Part shown: piece by piece, positions 8,863 to 17,497 of the stretch
Position numbering within the stretch: position 1 is the first letter of the stretch
Layout of the letters: every line of letters begins with the position of its first letter
Assembly (NCBI RefSeq): GCF_000519305.1
Contig: NZ_JAFG01000006.1
Coordinates: forward strand, 1 to 64,000
Direction of reading: 5' to 3'
Length of the DNA stretch: 64,000 nucleotides
Origin: Mesorhizobium ciceri WSM4083
GTDB lineage: Bacteria; Pseudomonadota; Alphaproteobacteria; Rhizobiales; Rhizobiaceae
Notes under the pieces: model-generated
The model's input: only the letters and a program-made list of their open reading frames with translations
Database searches by the model: none
What the model was told of the DNA's origin: nothing
Program-made: the position numbers and the translations under genes

Positions 8863-9162
8863 CTACCGCTTCAGCACGTCGGCCCATTCCTGATGGCGGC
8901 GGAACTGGGCGTTGGCGAACGGGCAGAGCGGGATGATCTTCTTGCCCGCCGCACGCGCATCCTCGACGGCGCGGGTGACGAGCCGAAGCCCGGCACCCTG
9001 GCCGCGAAACACGTCCGGCACTTCGGTGTGGTCGATGATGATCTGGTGCTCACCGATCTTGGTGAAGGTCATCTCGGCCTCGGCGCCATCGGGTCCACGC
9101 AGGACATAGCGGCCCTTGGAACCGCGATCCTCAAGTTCGATCTCAGGCAGTTGTTCAGGCAT
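8863..9162 (-). CDS. GNAT-type N-acetyltransferase, YjdJ/COG2388-like
   Basis: A 99-residue minimal acetyltransferase fold. The acetyl-CoA loop is in HTEVPDVFRGQGAGLRLV, followed by KIIPLCPFANAQFRRH, both typical of this short family; the substrate is unknown. The ATG at 9162 has CAAGGAG upstream. It begins 2 bp after the stop of the hydrolase, so it is the third gene of the mhqO/mhqD-like operon. Confidence 0.85.
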   Translation of the reverse strand: MPEQLPEIELEDRGSKGRYVLRGPDGAEAEMTFTKIGEHQIIIDHTEVPDVFRGQGAGLRLVTRAVEDARAAGKKIIPLCPFANAQFRRHQEWADVLKR

Positions 9163-9164
9163 CG

Positions 9165-9785
9165 CTATGCTCCTTGGGAGGCATCGGCAAAGAACCGCCG
9201 TGCCGCCTCGATCTCGTTTGGCCGCACCTCGTGCCCGCCATCGTGCCATTCCACTGTGACATCGGCGCCGTCGGCACGCAAATAGGCTTCGAGCCGCGTG
9301 GTCAGGTTCGGCGGGCAGATCGGGTCGCGCTTGCCGGCGGTCACCAGGATATGGCGACCGGCAAGGCTGCCCTTGACCTGCGGCTCGAACGGGATCAGCG
9401 GATGCATCAGCACCGCAGCGTCGAACAGCAGCGGTGCCGCAAACACCAACGAGGCCAGGACATTGGCGCCGTTGGAATAGCCGAGACCCAGCACAGCCGA
9501 CGGCTTCGCTGCTTCGATATGCGCCTTGACGAAGCCCGCCATCTTGTCTGTCGCCCGCGCCAGATCGTCCATGTCGTAGACGCCCTCGCCGGTGCGGCGA
9601 AAGAAGCGCGCGGCACCTTGTTCGGACACATCGCCGCGCGGCGAGATGATGGTTGCCTGGGGTGCGAGATCACGCCCCAGCGACAGAAGCTGGTTCTCAT
9701 CGGCCCCCGTGCCATGGAAGACGAACAGCAATGGACCGCCCGGCGAACCGGGCAGCAGCTTGTGGTTGTAAGCGTCCCTGCTCAT
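9165..9785 (-). CDS. Alpha/beta hydrolase, carboxylesterase/phospholipase type (MhqD-like)
   Basis: A 206-residue serine hydrolase. The nucleophile elbow is GLGYSNGAN, the oxyanion region is FVFHGTGADENQL, and the acid and His are in GKRDPICPP and DGGHEVRP. Size and motifs fit the small carboxylesterase family including Bacillus MhqD. It lies 5 bp downstream of a VOC ring-cleaving dioxygenase, the same pairing as mhqO/mhqD in quinone and aromatic-electrophile detoxification. The role is inferred from this pairing. Confidence 0.82.
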   Translation of the reverse strand: MSRDAYNHKLLPGSPGGPLLFVFHGTGADENQLLSLGRDLAPQATIISPRGDVSEQGAARFFRRTGEGVYDMDDLARATDKMAGFVKAHIEAAKPSAVLGLGYSNGANVLASLVFAAPLLFDAAVLMHPLIPFEPQVKGSLAGRHILVTAGKRDPICPPNLTTRLEAYLRADGADVTVEWHDGGHEVRPNEIEAARRFFADASQGA

Positions 9786-9790
9786 GACCT

Positions 9791-10723
9791 TCAGCCTTCC
9801 AACTTCTGCAGATGCTGTTCCAGATACGGCCGCAGGTGCTGGTGCTGCGTCGGCAGCTTCAACGCCTCGCCCAGATGAGCGGTGTCCTCATCCTTGTCGA
9901 AACCCGGCTCGTTGGTGGCGACTTCGAACAGCACGCCACCCGGCGTGCGGAAATAGATCGCCCAGAAGTAATCGCGGTCGATCACCGGCGTCACCCCATA
10001 GCCGGTGTCCATCAACGCCTTGCGCACCTCGAGTTGCCTGGCGCGGTTCTCGACCGCGAAGGCGACGTGATGGACAGAGCCGGCACCGAGATCGGCAAAG
10101 GCCGTGCTCGGCAGCGATTCGATGTCGATAACATCGGCGCCATTGCCGTTCTTCACCGCCAGCCGCCTGAGGTTGCCGGACTTGTCGACTTCCTCATAGC
10201 CCATGAACTTCAGCAGTTCCTCAGTGGCGCCGCCATCCTTCAGCCTGAGCGATACCGAGTGGAAACCACGGATCGCCTGGTCGACAGGAACACCGCCTTT
10301 CGCCCAGGGTGCTCTGCTGTCGCCCTTGTCCTCGACCAGCGCGAAGCCGTCACCATCCGGTCCGGCAAAAGCCAGGCGCTTCTCGCCGAAGGTTTCTTCG
10401 CGCGAGAGGCCGGTGACGCCCTCATCGGCAAAGCGTTTTTCCCAATAGCCAAGCGTGCCTTCCGGCACCGAGTAGACGGTGGTTCCGACTTCCCCGACGC
10501 CATGCCGGCCCTTGCCGATGTCGGGGAAAGGAAAATAGGTCATCACCGAACCCGGCGTGCCGGCCTCGTCGCCGTAATAGAGATGGTAGACGTCGGGAGC
10601 GTCGAAATTGACGGTCTTCTTGACCCGGCGCTGGCCGAGTTTCTTGGTGAAGAAATCGTTGTTCTGGCGGGCATCCCTGGCCATCGACGTGACGTGGTGC
10701 AGGCCCTTTATCTGGTCGAGCAT
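9791..10723 (-). CDS. VOC-family ring-cleaving dioxygenase (MhqO-like)
   Basis: A 310-residue protein with two glyoxalase/VOC halves. The first starts IKGLHHVTSMARD and contains YHLYYGDEAGTPGSVMTYF; the second contains IRGFHSVSLRL, GSVHHVAFAVEN and GGVLFEVATNEPGF. His and Glu residues in these strands would bind the metal. Homologues are annotated as ring-cleaving dioxygenases acting on hydroquinone-like substrates. The start at 10723 has GGAAGGAG just upstream. It is the first gene of a three-gene operon with the hydrolase and acetyltransferase, with palindromes and direct repeats upstream. Confidence 0.85.
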   Translation of the reverse strand: MLDQIKGLHHVTSMARDARQNNDFFTKKLGQRRVKKTVNFDAPDVYHLYYGDEAGTPGSVMTYFPFPDIGKGRHGVGEVGTTVYSVPEGTLGYWEKRFADEGVTGLSREETFGEKRLAFAGPDGDGFALVEDKGDSRAPWAKGGVPVDQAIRGFHSVSLRLKDGGATEELLKFMGYEEVDKSGNLRRLAVKNGNGADVIDIESLPSTAFADLGAGSVHHVAFAVENRARQLEVRKALMDTGYGVTPVIDRDYFWAIYFRTPGGVLFEVATNEPGFDKDEDTAHLGEALKLPTQHQHLRPYLEQHLQKLEG

Positions 10724-10836
10724 TGTCTTGCTCCTTCCCTTGGTGCATGTGCGGCCCTCGCCGCTGTCCACGCCAATATGAGGACCCGAGCAGTTTACGC
10801 AAAGGCGGCAAACACAGAATGGACTGTGTCATAAAA

Positions 10837-10863
10837 GTGAACGATGGAACAACGTTCGTTCAC
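10837..10863. promoter_or_regulatory. 27-bp operator-like palindrome, 8-bp perfect arms
   Basis: GTGAACGA-N11-TCGTTCAC lies between the dioxygenase operon and the divergent phosphonate monoester hydrolase gene. Arm length and spacing fit a dimeric MarR/TetR-type repressor. No such regulator is encoded next to it. Confidence 0.5.
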
Positions 10864-10905
10864 CAATTGACTGGCAGGTCAGAACCAATTGGCTGGCAGG
10901 TCAGA
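10863..10905. repeat. Two direct repeats of 21 bp at a 22-bp period
   Basis: Copies at 10863-10883 and 10885-10905 differ at one base. Each starts CCAATTG and contains the inverted pair TGAC/GTCA or its variant. The 22-bp period is two helical turns, so two proteins would bind on the same DNA face. Directly adjacent to the palindrome. Confidence 0.6.
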
Positions 10906-10971
10906 CTTGCGCCGTAGCCAGAATTCGGTTCCATGAGCGGCGTTCGACATCCCGGAACAAAGGTATCGTGA

Positions 10972-12543
10972 GTGACTGGAAAAGCCAGGCGGCCTAACAT
11001 TCTCCTGATCACATGCGACCAATGGCGCGGCGATAGTCTGTCCGCCGCCGGTCATCCGGTCGTGCAGACGCCGAATGCCGACGCATTGGCCGCGGAGGGT
11101 GTGCTGTTCAAGCGGCACTATGGCGGCGCGGCGCCCTGCTCGCCCGCGCGCGCCTGCCTCTACACCGGCCTCTACCAGATGAACAACCGCGTCTGCCGCA
11201 ATGGCACGCCGCTCGACGCGCGCCACGGCAACATCGCGCTGTCAGCTCGCGCTCTGGGCTATGATCCGACGTTGTTCGGCTACACCGACGTTTCGCTCGA
11301 TCCGCGCCTGCTGGCGCCGGGCGATCCGCGGCTGCAAAGCTATGAAGGCGTGCTGCCGGGCTTTACGGTGCGCCAGTTGCTGCCCGAGCACCAGAAGCAA
11401 TGGCTATCCTGGCTGGAACTGCAAGGTGTCGACGCCAGCGCCGGGTCCCCCGGCATCCACCGCCCGGTGGCTGACGGCGTGGCCGGGACCACCGTCAGCA
11501 ACGCGCCGCCCGTCTACTCCGGGCAACAAACCCCGGCGGCCTTCCTGACCGGCGAATTCACGCGTTGGCTTGGCGAACAGGAGCACGCCGCGCCGTGGTT
11601 CGCGCATCTTTCCTTCATCAGCCCGCACCCGCCCTTCATTGTGCCGGAGCCCTACAACACGAGGTACGATCCGGCTGACGGCCCGGCCTTCCGGCGCGCG
11701 GCAAGCTGGCAGGAAGAGGCGGAAAACCATCCCTACCTTGCCTATGATCTCGGCCGGCAGAACCAGATAAAATTCCGCCCCGACGCCAGAGGCAAGGTGC
11801 ACGACTGGAGCGAAGACGATTTTCGCCGCATCCGCGCGATCTATTACGGCATGATTTTCGAGGTGGACGCGCAGCTCGGCCGCGTCTGGCAAGCGGTCAA
11901 GGCCGCCGGCGCGTGGGACGACACCATCATCGTGCTGACCTCGGACCATGCCGAGATGATGGGCGACCATTTCATGCTGGGCAAGGGCGGCTATTTCGAC
12001 GGCAGCTACCACATTCCGTTGATCATTCGCGATCCGCGCCACGGCAACGCGGCCGGCGGCAATGTCGACAGCTTCACCGAAGCGGTCGACATTTTGCCGA
12101 CGCTTCTCGACCTGCTCGGCGAAGAGCCCGCGCCGCATCTCGACGGCGCCTCGCTGAAGCCGTTCCTGAGCGGAGAAGTCCCTGCGGCGTGGCGCGATGC
12201 CGCGCATTGGGAGTTCGACTTCCGCTCGATTGCCGCAGGCGAGGCCGAACGCCATTTCGGCATCGCCTCACGCCAATGCAATCTCGCCGTCATCCGCACG
12301 GAACATTTCAAATATGTGCATTTCGGCGGCAACCTGCCGCCGCTGCTGTTCGATCTGAAAAGCGATCCGGGCGAACTGGACAATCTCGCGGCCGACCCCG
12401 CCCATCTCGCCGTGCGGCTGGAGTTCGCCGAGCGGCTGCTCGCTTGGCGGGCCGAACATCTCGACCAGTCGCTGGCACTGGCCGAATTGACCGAGAACGG
12501 CCTCGTCGGCCATGCCGCTGGCCTGCCACCTGGCCACACATAA
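10972..12543 (+). CDS. Phosphonate monoester hydrolase / sulfatase-superfamily enzyme
   Basis: A 523-residue alkaline-phosphatase-superfamily enzyme. The formylglycine motif CSPAR (Cys56) is followed by ACLYTGLYQMNNR. Metal ligands are visible in LLITCDQW and LTSDHAEMMGDHFMLGK. The layout closely follows the Rhizobium phosphonate monoester hydrolase (PehA/RlPMH type), including CSPAR-x-n-LYTGLYxMNxR and the C-terminal YKYVHF...PLLFDLKSDP. It should hydrolyse phosphonate or phosphate mono/diesters and perhaps sulfate esters. Cytoplasmic. The GTG start is assumed from the alignment of the first strand (RRPNILLIT). A formylglycine-generating enzyme is not in the window. Confidence 0.82.
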   Translation: MTGKARRPNILLITCDQWRGDSLSAAGHPVVQTPNADALAAEGVLFKRHYGGAAPCSPARACLYTGLYQMNNRVCRNGTPLDARHGNIALSARALGYDPTLFGYTDVSLDPRLLAPGDPRLQSYEGVLPGFTVRQLLPEHQKQWLSWLELQGVDASAGSPGIHRPVADGVAGTTVSNAPPVYSGQQTPAAFLTGEFTRWLGEQEHAAPWFAHLSFISPHPPFIVPEPYNTRYDPADGPAFRRAASWQEEAENHPYLAYDLGRQNQIKFRPDARGKVHDWSEDDFRRIRAIYYGMIFEVDAQLGRVWQAVKAAGAWDDTIIVLTSDHAEMMGDHFMLGKGGYFDGSYHIPLIIRDPRHGNAAGGNVDSFTEAVDILPTLLDLLGEEPAPHLDGASLKPFLSGEVPAAWRDAAHWEFDFRSIAAGEAERHFGIASRQCNLAVIRTEHFKYVHFGGNLPPLLFDLKSDPGELDNLAADPAHLAVRLEFAERLLAWRAEHLDQSLALAELTENGLVGHAAGLPPGHT

Positions 12544-12572
12544 AAGCCCGCGCCGTTGCCAGCGCGGGCTTT
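12543..12572. terminator. Bidirectional rho-independent terminator
   Basis: Perfect 11-bp stem, AAAGCCCGCGC-N8-GCGCGGGCTTT, with T-rich flanks both ways, between two convergent genes. Confidence 0.85.
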
Positions 12573-12588
12573 ATTTGGCTGAACAGAA

Positions 12589-13926
12589 TTACCTGACGAT
12601 CATGCGCTGCTGATCGCGCTGTTCGGCATAACTGCCTTTGTCATAGGCGGTTTGAGCCTCGAGCTGTTCCTTGGTGAAGGTCGTGTAAAGATATTTGTTG
12701 CCGTCCTTGTCGGTCATGAATTTGAGATTATCCATGCCGACCGCGACCTCCTTCTCGCCGATGCCGAGGAAGCCGCCGACGTCGACGATCACCGCATCGG
12801 CCTTCTTGTCGGGCGCAAGCACGACATCGCCGATTTCGCCAACCCTGGCGTCGTTTGCGCCGTAGACAGTCGTGCCCTTCAGGTCATCGGCACGAATCTC
12901 GCCGACCGGCATCTCGGTCAACGTCGACTTGTCGATGGCGGCAGTCTGTGTCTGGTCGGGAGCCGAGGCGTCAGGGGTGGTCGCTGCCGGAGCTTCGGCG
13001 GTCTTGTCTGCCGGAGCGACAGCAGGAGCCGTCGTGTCGGACGGAACAGCAGCCGGAGCGGTGGCCGCAGGCTCGTTGGAAGCCGTCGTGGCCGGCGCCG
13101 GATCATAGGCCTTGCGGTCGAAATCGGGCTGGGCCTGCAGCTCTTCCTTGGTGGTCTGGGCCACCAGCCAGCGGTCGCCATTCTTCTCGGCCCACTGCGC
13201 CTTGGAGAAATCATAGGTGACATTCTTGGCGCCGAGGCCAAGGAAACCACCAACGCCGATGACGAGGGACTCGGCCTTGCCTTCCCTGGTCAGCACGATG
13301 TCGTTGACGTCGCCGATATTCTGCGCGTCGTCGCCAGTGCCGTTGTAGACGTTTTCACCGATAATGTTGGTGGCGAGATTGCCGTCCGCGCGCTTGACGG
13401 GTTCGGTCGGAGCGGCATTCATGTCGACGGGCTTCTGCGCAGTGTCCGTTGTCGCCGGAGCCGTCGGAGCCGTTGTATCGGTCGATGCGGCAGGCGCCGG
13501 GGCCGGCGCGTAGAGCTTGCTGTCGAATTCTGCCTGCGCCGTCAACTCGTCCCTGGTCGTCGGGGCTACCAGCCAGCGGTCACCATTCTTTTCGGCCCAC
13601 TGCAGCTTGCTGTACTCGAAGGCAACGCTTTTGGCGCCGACACCCAGAAATCCGCCGACGTCGATGACAACGGATTTCGCCTGCCCATCCTTGTCGAAGA
13701 CGACGTCGCTGACCTTGCCGATGTTCTCGGCATCATCGCCGGTGCCGTTGTAGACGGATTCACCGATGATGTTGGTGACGATGCTGCCCTCTGCGCGGAC
13801 TGCTGCAGCGCCTGACTCCTGAACGGCGGGGCTCTGCGCCGGCGTCGGGGTCGTCGCACTCTGCGCATAAGCGCCTGTGGCGATCAGTGTTGCGAGTGCG
13901 GTCGTGGCTAAAAGATTGCGGATCAT
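12589..13926 (-). CDS. Secreted protein with three PRC-barrel domains
   Basis: A 445-residue protein with a signal peptide (MIRNLLATTALATLIATGAYA-QS). Three PRC-barrel repeats follow, each with the core DVGGFLGxGxK then a Trp/Lys strand and a TxxELxAQxxFD tail (about residues 50-145, 185-285 and 345-435). They are joined by low-complexity Ala/Thr/Pro linkers of 40-60 residues. Repeats one and two are close copies; the third is more diverged. PRC barrels bind or scaffold other molecules; the periplasmic role here is unknown. A perfect EcfG promoter lies about 80 bp upstream, so it is probably a stress-envelope protein. Confidence 0.85.
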   Translation of the reverse strand: MIRNLLATTALATLIATGAYAQSATTPTPAQSPAVQESGAAAVRAEGSIVTNIIGESVYNGTGDDAENIGKVSDVVFDKDGQAKSVVIDVGGFLGVGAKSVAFEYSKLQWAEKNGDRWLVAPTTRDELTAQAEFDSKLYAPAPAPAASTDTTAPTAPATTDTAQKPVDMNAAPTEPVKRADGNLATNIIGENVYNGTGDDAQNIGDVNDIVLTREGKAESLVIGVGGFLGLGAKNVTYDFSKAQWAEKNGDRWLVAQTTKEELQAQPDFDRKAYDPAPATTASNEPAATAPAAVPSDTTAPAVAPADKTAEAPAATTPDASAPDQTQTAAIDKSTLTEMPVGEIRADDLKGTTVYGANDARVGEIGDVVLAPDKKADAVIVDVGGFLGIGEKEVAVGMDNLKFMTDKDGNKYLYTTFTKEQLEAQTAYDKGSYAEQRDQQRMIVR

Positions 13927-14002
13927 GATAGTCTCTCCTCGTGCCTGATCTCATTCGCCGCGTCTTCGCTGGGGAAGTCGGACGCGGCATCTACAGGTTC
14001 AC

Positions 14003-14027
14003 AACGTCGTGACCAGTCTGTTGTTCC
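14003..14027 (-). promoter_or_regulatory. EcfG-type promoter for the PRC-barrel gene
   Basis: On the minus strand GGAAC-N16-CGTT (-35 at 14027-14023, -10 at 14006-14003), exact match to the alphaproteobacterial general-stress sigma consensus, 77 bp before the start codon. Confidence 0.8.
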
Positions 14028-14098
14028 GACAAACCCCTGCCGTCCGGGAAACGAAACCACAGAAATATCGGGCCGCCGGGCAGCCCACGCGTAGCTAG

Positions 14099-14123
14099 GG
14101 AACCTTTCCGTCGCCGCCGCGTT
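14099..14123 (+). promoter_or_regulatory. EcfG-type promoter for the lipid-kinase gene
   Basis: GGAAC-N16-CGTT, exact consensus and spacing, 57 bp before the start at 14180. Divergent to the promoter at 14003-14027. Confidence 0.8.
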
Positions 14124-14179
14124 CAGCCATCGGCTGGGTGTGTCCCGGCCACTTTTTGGCTGACATGGTGGAGCGGGGC

Positions 14180-15100
14180 ATGAAATTCGCAGCGGTGCTG
14201 AACCGGGATGGCGGCACTTTGCGCACCACCGACCTCGCCGCCTTCTCCGACCGGATGCATCAGACGCTGGAAACGGCGGGTCACTCGCTCAGCATCGAAA
14301 TTGTCGCCGGCAAGGACGTGGTGGAAACGCTCGACAGCGCGGCGTCGCGTCGCTCGGTCGACATCGTGCTGGCGGGTGGCGGCGACGGGACCATTTCCGC
14401 CGCGGCCGCACGTCTGATGGGCACGAAGAAGGCGCTTGCCATATTGCCGGCCGGCACCATGAACCTGTTCGCACGCGGGCTGGGCATTCCGCAGTCGCTC
14501 GACGGCGCGCTGAAATCCTTCGCTGACGGCGAAATCATCGCAGTGGACGTGGCAACGGCCAATGGCCAACCTTTCGTGCACCAGTTCTCGATCGGCATGC
14601 ATGCGAAGATGGTGCAGCTGCGCCAGAAGATGGAGTTCGGTTCGCGGTTGGGAAAGATCCGCGCCTCGGCCAAGGCGGCTTGGGCGACGATCAACAATCC
14701 ACCTGCGATGAATGTGACACTCAGCATCGGCGAGGCCGAAATGGCGGCACGCATCACCGGCATCGGCATCACCAACAATTTGTTCGGCGAAGGCCATTTG
14801 CCCTATGCCGACAATCCGGCGGGCGGCGTGCTTGGTGTCTATGTCACGGTGGCGAAGCAGCGCGCCGAACTGGTCAAGTTCTTCTTCAACATGGCGCGCG
14901 GCAAATGGCGCGACAACGAACATGTCGAAATCCACCAGACGAGCAGAACGGTGCTGAAAATCCATTCGGGCAGCCGCAAGTTTCGCGCCGTCATGGACGG
15001 CGAACTGGTCAGGCTTGACCGTGAAACGGTAATCGAGATCCAGCCTGGCGCGCTGAATGTACTGGTGCCGGCGAGCGCGGCTCAATCGAGAGCCGCCTGA
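14180..15100 (+). CDS. Diacylglycerol kinase-family lipid kinase
   Basis: A 306-residue kinase of the DagK/YegS/LCB5 family. The ATP/phosphate motif is VLAGGGDGTISAAAARL, followed by LAILPAGTMNLFARGLGIP, the usual GTxN(D/L)xAR segment. The C-terminal half is the beta-rich lipid-binding domain with IGMHAKMV and VMDGELVRL. Expected to phosphorylate a diacylglycerol or related lipid at the membrane. The ATG at 14180 has GGAG 7 bases upstream. It belongs to the stress regulon by its promoter and may adjust membrane lipids under stress. Confidence 0.87.
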   Translation: MKFAAVLNRDGGTLRTTDLAAFSDRMHQTLETAGHSLSIEIVAGKDVVETLDSAASRRSVDIVLAGGGDGTISAAAARLMGTKKALAILPAGTMNLFARGLGIPQSLDGALKSFADGEIIAVDVATANGQPFVHQFSIGMHAKMVQLRQKMEFGSRLGKIRASAKAAWATINNPPAMNVTLSIGEAEMAARITGIGITNNLFGEGHLPYADNPAGGVLGVYVTVAKQRAELVKFFFNMARGKWRDNEHVEIHQTSRTVLKIHSGSRKFRAVMDGELVRLDRETVIEIQPGALNVLVPASAAQSRAA

Positions 15101-15129
15101 TGCGGTGCGTTGCATCCAACAAACCGGCT

Positions 15130-15333
15130 TTAACCAGCAGGAGCCTGTTCGGTGGTGTTGGGCGGTGTGGGGACATGCTGTTCATCGCTGGTTGGCGTCT
15201 TGATCATCACTCCATAGATCTCGGCAATGCCCCACGCAGCAAACACCAGAAGCAATGCGGCGATCAGGATTCGAAATCCATGCCAGCCCCATCGCCCCTG
15301 CCGCGCCTTGTTTTCTGGAATGATCTTGGCCAT
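15130..15333 (-). CDS. Small single-span membrane protein (67 aa)
   Basis: Starts MAKIIPENKARQGRWGWHGF, then a hydrophobic span (about 21-42) and a Thr/Pro-rich tail. The N-terminal MAKxIPExKARQGR pattern is common in rhizobial small stress proteins of unknown function. Start at 15333 is supported by a GGGAT-type site. A perfect EcfG promoter lies 58 bp upstream. Confidence 0.65.
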   Translation of the reverse strand: MAKIIPENKARQGRWGWHGFRILIAALLLVFAAWGIAEIYGVMIKTPTSDEQHVPTPPNTTEQAPAG

Positions 15334-15390
15334 GCTCGATCCCTGTCTCATTCTGCACCAACTGGCGCGCTCGGCAAATCATGGTCGGGT

Positions 15391-15415
15391 AACGGTTCCT
15401 CGCTAGGATGGTTCC
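15391..15415 (-). promoter_or_regulatory. EcfG-type promoter for the 67-aa membrane protein
   Basis: Minus-strand GGAAC-N16-CGTT (-35 at 15415-15411, -10 at 15394-15391). Confidence 0.78.
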
Positions 15416-15482
15416 GGAAAAGCGCGTTGGCCTTGCACCGGCGCAAGCATGCGGCGGCGATGACCGGGACGAGGCAATTGGG

Positions 15483-17015
15483 GTGACTGGCAAGACGCAA
15501 ACAGTGCCCGAGCTGCCCGCTGAAGTTGCGCGCGCAGTCAGGGATGTTGACCGGCTCGCTGTGCTGCACGGGTTGGAGATGCTGGATACGGCGGCCGACC
15601 CGGATTTCGACCGCGTCAGCAGCCTCGCCGCGGCGGTGATGCAGGCGCCGATTGCCCTGGTCACACTCGTCGACCTCGAACGGCAGTGGTTCAAATCCTG
15701 CTTCGGCCTGGACGAGGCCGAAACCGCGACCGACGTCTCCTTCTGCGCCCATGCGATTGCCGCCGGCGACGAGCCGATGGTTGTCGTGGATGCAACGACG
15801 GACCCCCGTTTCAAGACAAACCCGCTGGTCACCGGAAAGCACCATGTCCGCTTCTATGCCGGCGCACCGATGATCGTGGCAGGCGCCCGCATCGGCACGC
15901 TGTGCGTGCTCGACCGCGAGCCGCATGGTTTTCCATCCCGCGCCGAGCTCGACCAGTTGAAGGCGCTCGCTGGCCTCGCCGCCAGCCTGTTCACCCTCAA
16001 GGACGCAACCCGCAGCGGCGCGATCGCCGAGGCCGCACTGGTTCGCGAGGAAAAACGACGCGCCATCGCACTCGATGCGGCATCGCTCGCCAGCTGGGCA
16101 TGGGATATCCGCACCGATATCATCGAATGCGACACATTGATGTCGGAGCTGTTCAACCTGCCGCGCTCCAACCGGTTGCGCGCACGCGACATCCTCACCG
16201 CCATCGATCCGCGTGACGTCTACCAGACCGAAACCCGCTTTCGCGACGCCCTGACCGGCAGCGACGACTATTTCGGCGAATACCGGGTGAAGGGCTTTCA
16301 CCCGCCGCGCTGGCTCGCCACGCGCGGCCGTGTGATCGAGCGTGACGGCGACGGCAAGCCGACATTGATCTTCGGCGTCAACTACGACATCTCCGAGCGC
16401 AAGCTCGGCGACGAACGGCAACGGCTGCTGCTGCGTGAGCTCAACCATCGCGTCAAGAACACCTTGGCGACCGTCCAGGCGCTGGCAACACAGACCGTGC
16501 GCCATGCCCGCCAGCCAAGCCAGTTCCTCGAGGCCTTCGGCGCCAGGCTTCAGGCCTTGGGCATCGCCCATAATCTGTTGTCGGACCGCGAGTGGCGCGG
16601 CATCGGCATCAGCGAACTCGTCCAGATCGAGGTCAAACCTTTCGAAACGGCCGAGCAGCCGCGCATGACGATCTCCGGCGACGACCTGCTGCTGTCGCCC
16701 GACCAGGCCGTCGGGCTTGGCCTGATCCTGCATGAACTCGCCAGCAACGCGCTGAAATATGGCTCGCTGTCGGTGCCGTCAGGCAGTGTCGACCTCGGCT
16801 GGAGGACGCAAGGCAGGGGGGATGCCCGGCGTCTTGTGCTGACCTGGCGCGAAAGCGGCGGCCCGCTCGTCGCTCCGCCGGATCGGCACGGCTTCGGCTC
16901 GATCCTCATTCGCCGCAGCCTGGCCAAGGTCATTTCCAGCGAAGTGACCCATGAATTCCGGCCGGAAGGCGTGTTTGCCGAAATATCGGTGCCCCTGGAA
17001 GAGCTGTCGAAGTGA
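15483..17015 (+). CDS. HWE-family histidine kinase, GAF-PAS-HWE
   Basis: About 510 residues, no membrane span. A GAF domain (about 30-165, with FCAHAIAAGDEPMVVVDATT) is followed by a PAS domain (about 185-305) and an HWE/HisKA_2 kinase core with H-box LLLRELNHRVKNTLATVQAL, N-box ILHELASNALKYGS and the WRE motif in LVLTWRESGGP. Such kinases often feed PhyR in alphaproteobacteria, and phyR is 3 kb away, so PhyR is a candidate target. GTG 15483 is preferred because GAGG lies 8 bases upstream; an ATG at 15408 is possible but has no ribosome site. No EcfG promoter found in front. Confidence 0.85.
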   Translation: MTGKTQTVPELPAEVARAVRDVDRLAVLHGLEMLDTAADPDFDRVSSLAAAVMQAPIALVTLVDLERQWFKSCFGLDEAETATDVSFCAHAIAAGDEPMVVVDATTDPRFKTNPLVTGKHHVRFYAGAPMIVAGARIGTLCVLDREPHGFPSRAELDQLKALAGLAASLFTLKDATRSGAIAEAALVREEKRRAIALDAASLASWAWDIRTDIIECDTLMSELFNLPRSNRLRARDILTAIDPRDVYQTETRFRDALTGSDDYFGEYRVKGFHPPRWLATRGRVIERDGDGKPTLIFGVNYDISERKLGDERQRLLLRELNHRVKNTLATVQALATQTVRHARQPSQFLEAFGARLQALGIAHNLLSDREWRGIGISELVQIEVKPFETAEQPRMTISGDDLLLSPDQAVGLGLILHELASNALKYGSLSVPSGSVDLGWRTQGRGDARRLVLTWRESGGPLVAPPDRHGFGSILIRRSLAKVISSEVTHEFRPEGVFAEISVPLEELSK

Positions 17016-17028
17016 CCTCCCGGCGGCT

Positions 17029-17487
17029 CTATCTCCGTTCGCTCTCATCCGGATCGTCGGATTTTACATTCTCGCGGTAGATGGCGTAGGCCGCGAGCGC
17101 CACCGCCGGCCCCAGAATGACGCCGAGACCGCCTTTTCCCTTGAGCAGGCTCGGCAGCACGGCAAGTGCGGCGGTGATGCCGATCGCCTTCATGTCGGTA
17201 TTGCGGCGCTGCGCCCGGCGCCGGGCGCGCGAGCCTGCGGAGATCCGGTAGATCAGCAGGATAAGTCCGCCAAGCACCAGGAAACCGACGCCGAACCCCA
17301 GTGCCGCGGCAAACGACCCGTAGCGCATCGCCGTCGCGATATAGGCAGCGCCGACAAGAAAGCCGAGACCGCAAAGTGCGGCGGCCATGGCGATCACATA
17401 GACGATTGCGGCCGTGCGCGCCCGGTGCATGGCGGCCACTGTCTCCCCCGAGGCGAGACCCGAGATCAGGGTTGCCAACATTCCCAT
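17029..17487 (-). CDS. Membrane protein, phage-holin-superfamily-like
   Basis: About 152 residues. Two long hydrophobic segments (about 25-50 and 60-85) and a hydrophobic C-terminal stretch suggest 3-4 spans. The pattern resembles small membrane proteins annotated as phage holin family or DUF1469-like that sit beside YqjD/DUF883 proteins. It starts 10 bp after the DUF883 stop, so the two form an operon under the same EcfG promoter. Function unknown; start could be ATG 17487 or 17481. Confidence 0.65.
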   Translation of the reverse strand: MGMLATLISGLASGETVAAMHRARTAAIVYVIAMAAALCGLGFLVGAAYIATAMRYGSFAAALGFGVGFLVLGGLILLIYRISAGSRARRRAQRRNTDMKAIGITAALAVLPSLLKGKGGLGVILGPAVALAAYAIYRENVKSDDPDESERR

Positions 17488-17497
17488 CTGGAGTGCG

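Noticed and set aside
17029..17487. Phage lysis holin
   Set aside because: Resemblance to the holin superfamily is only in membrane layout. The gene is in a stress operon with DUF883 and far from phage genes.
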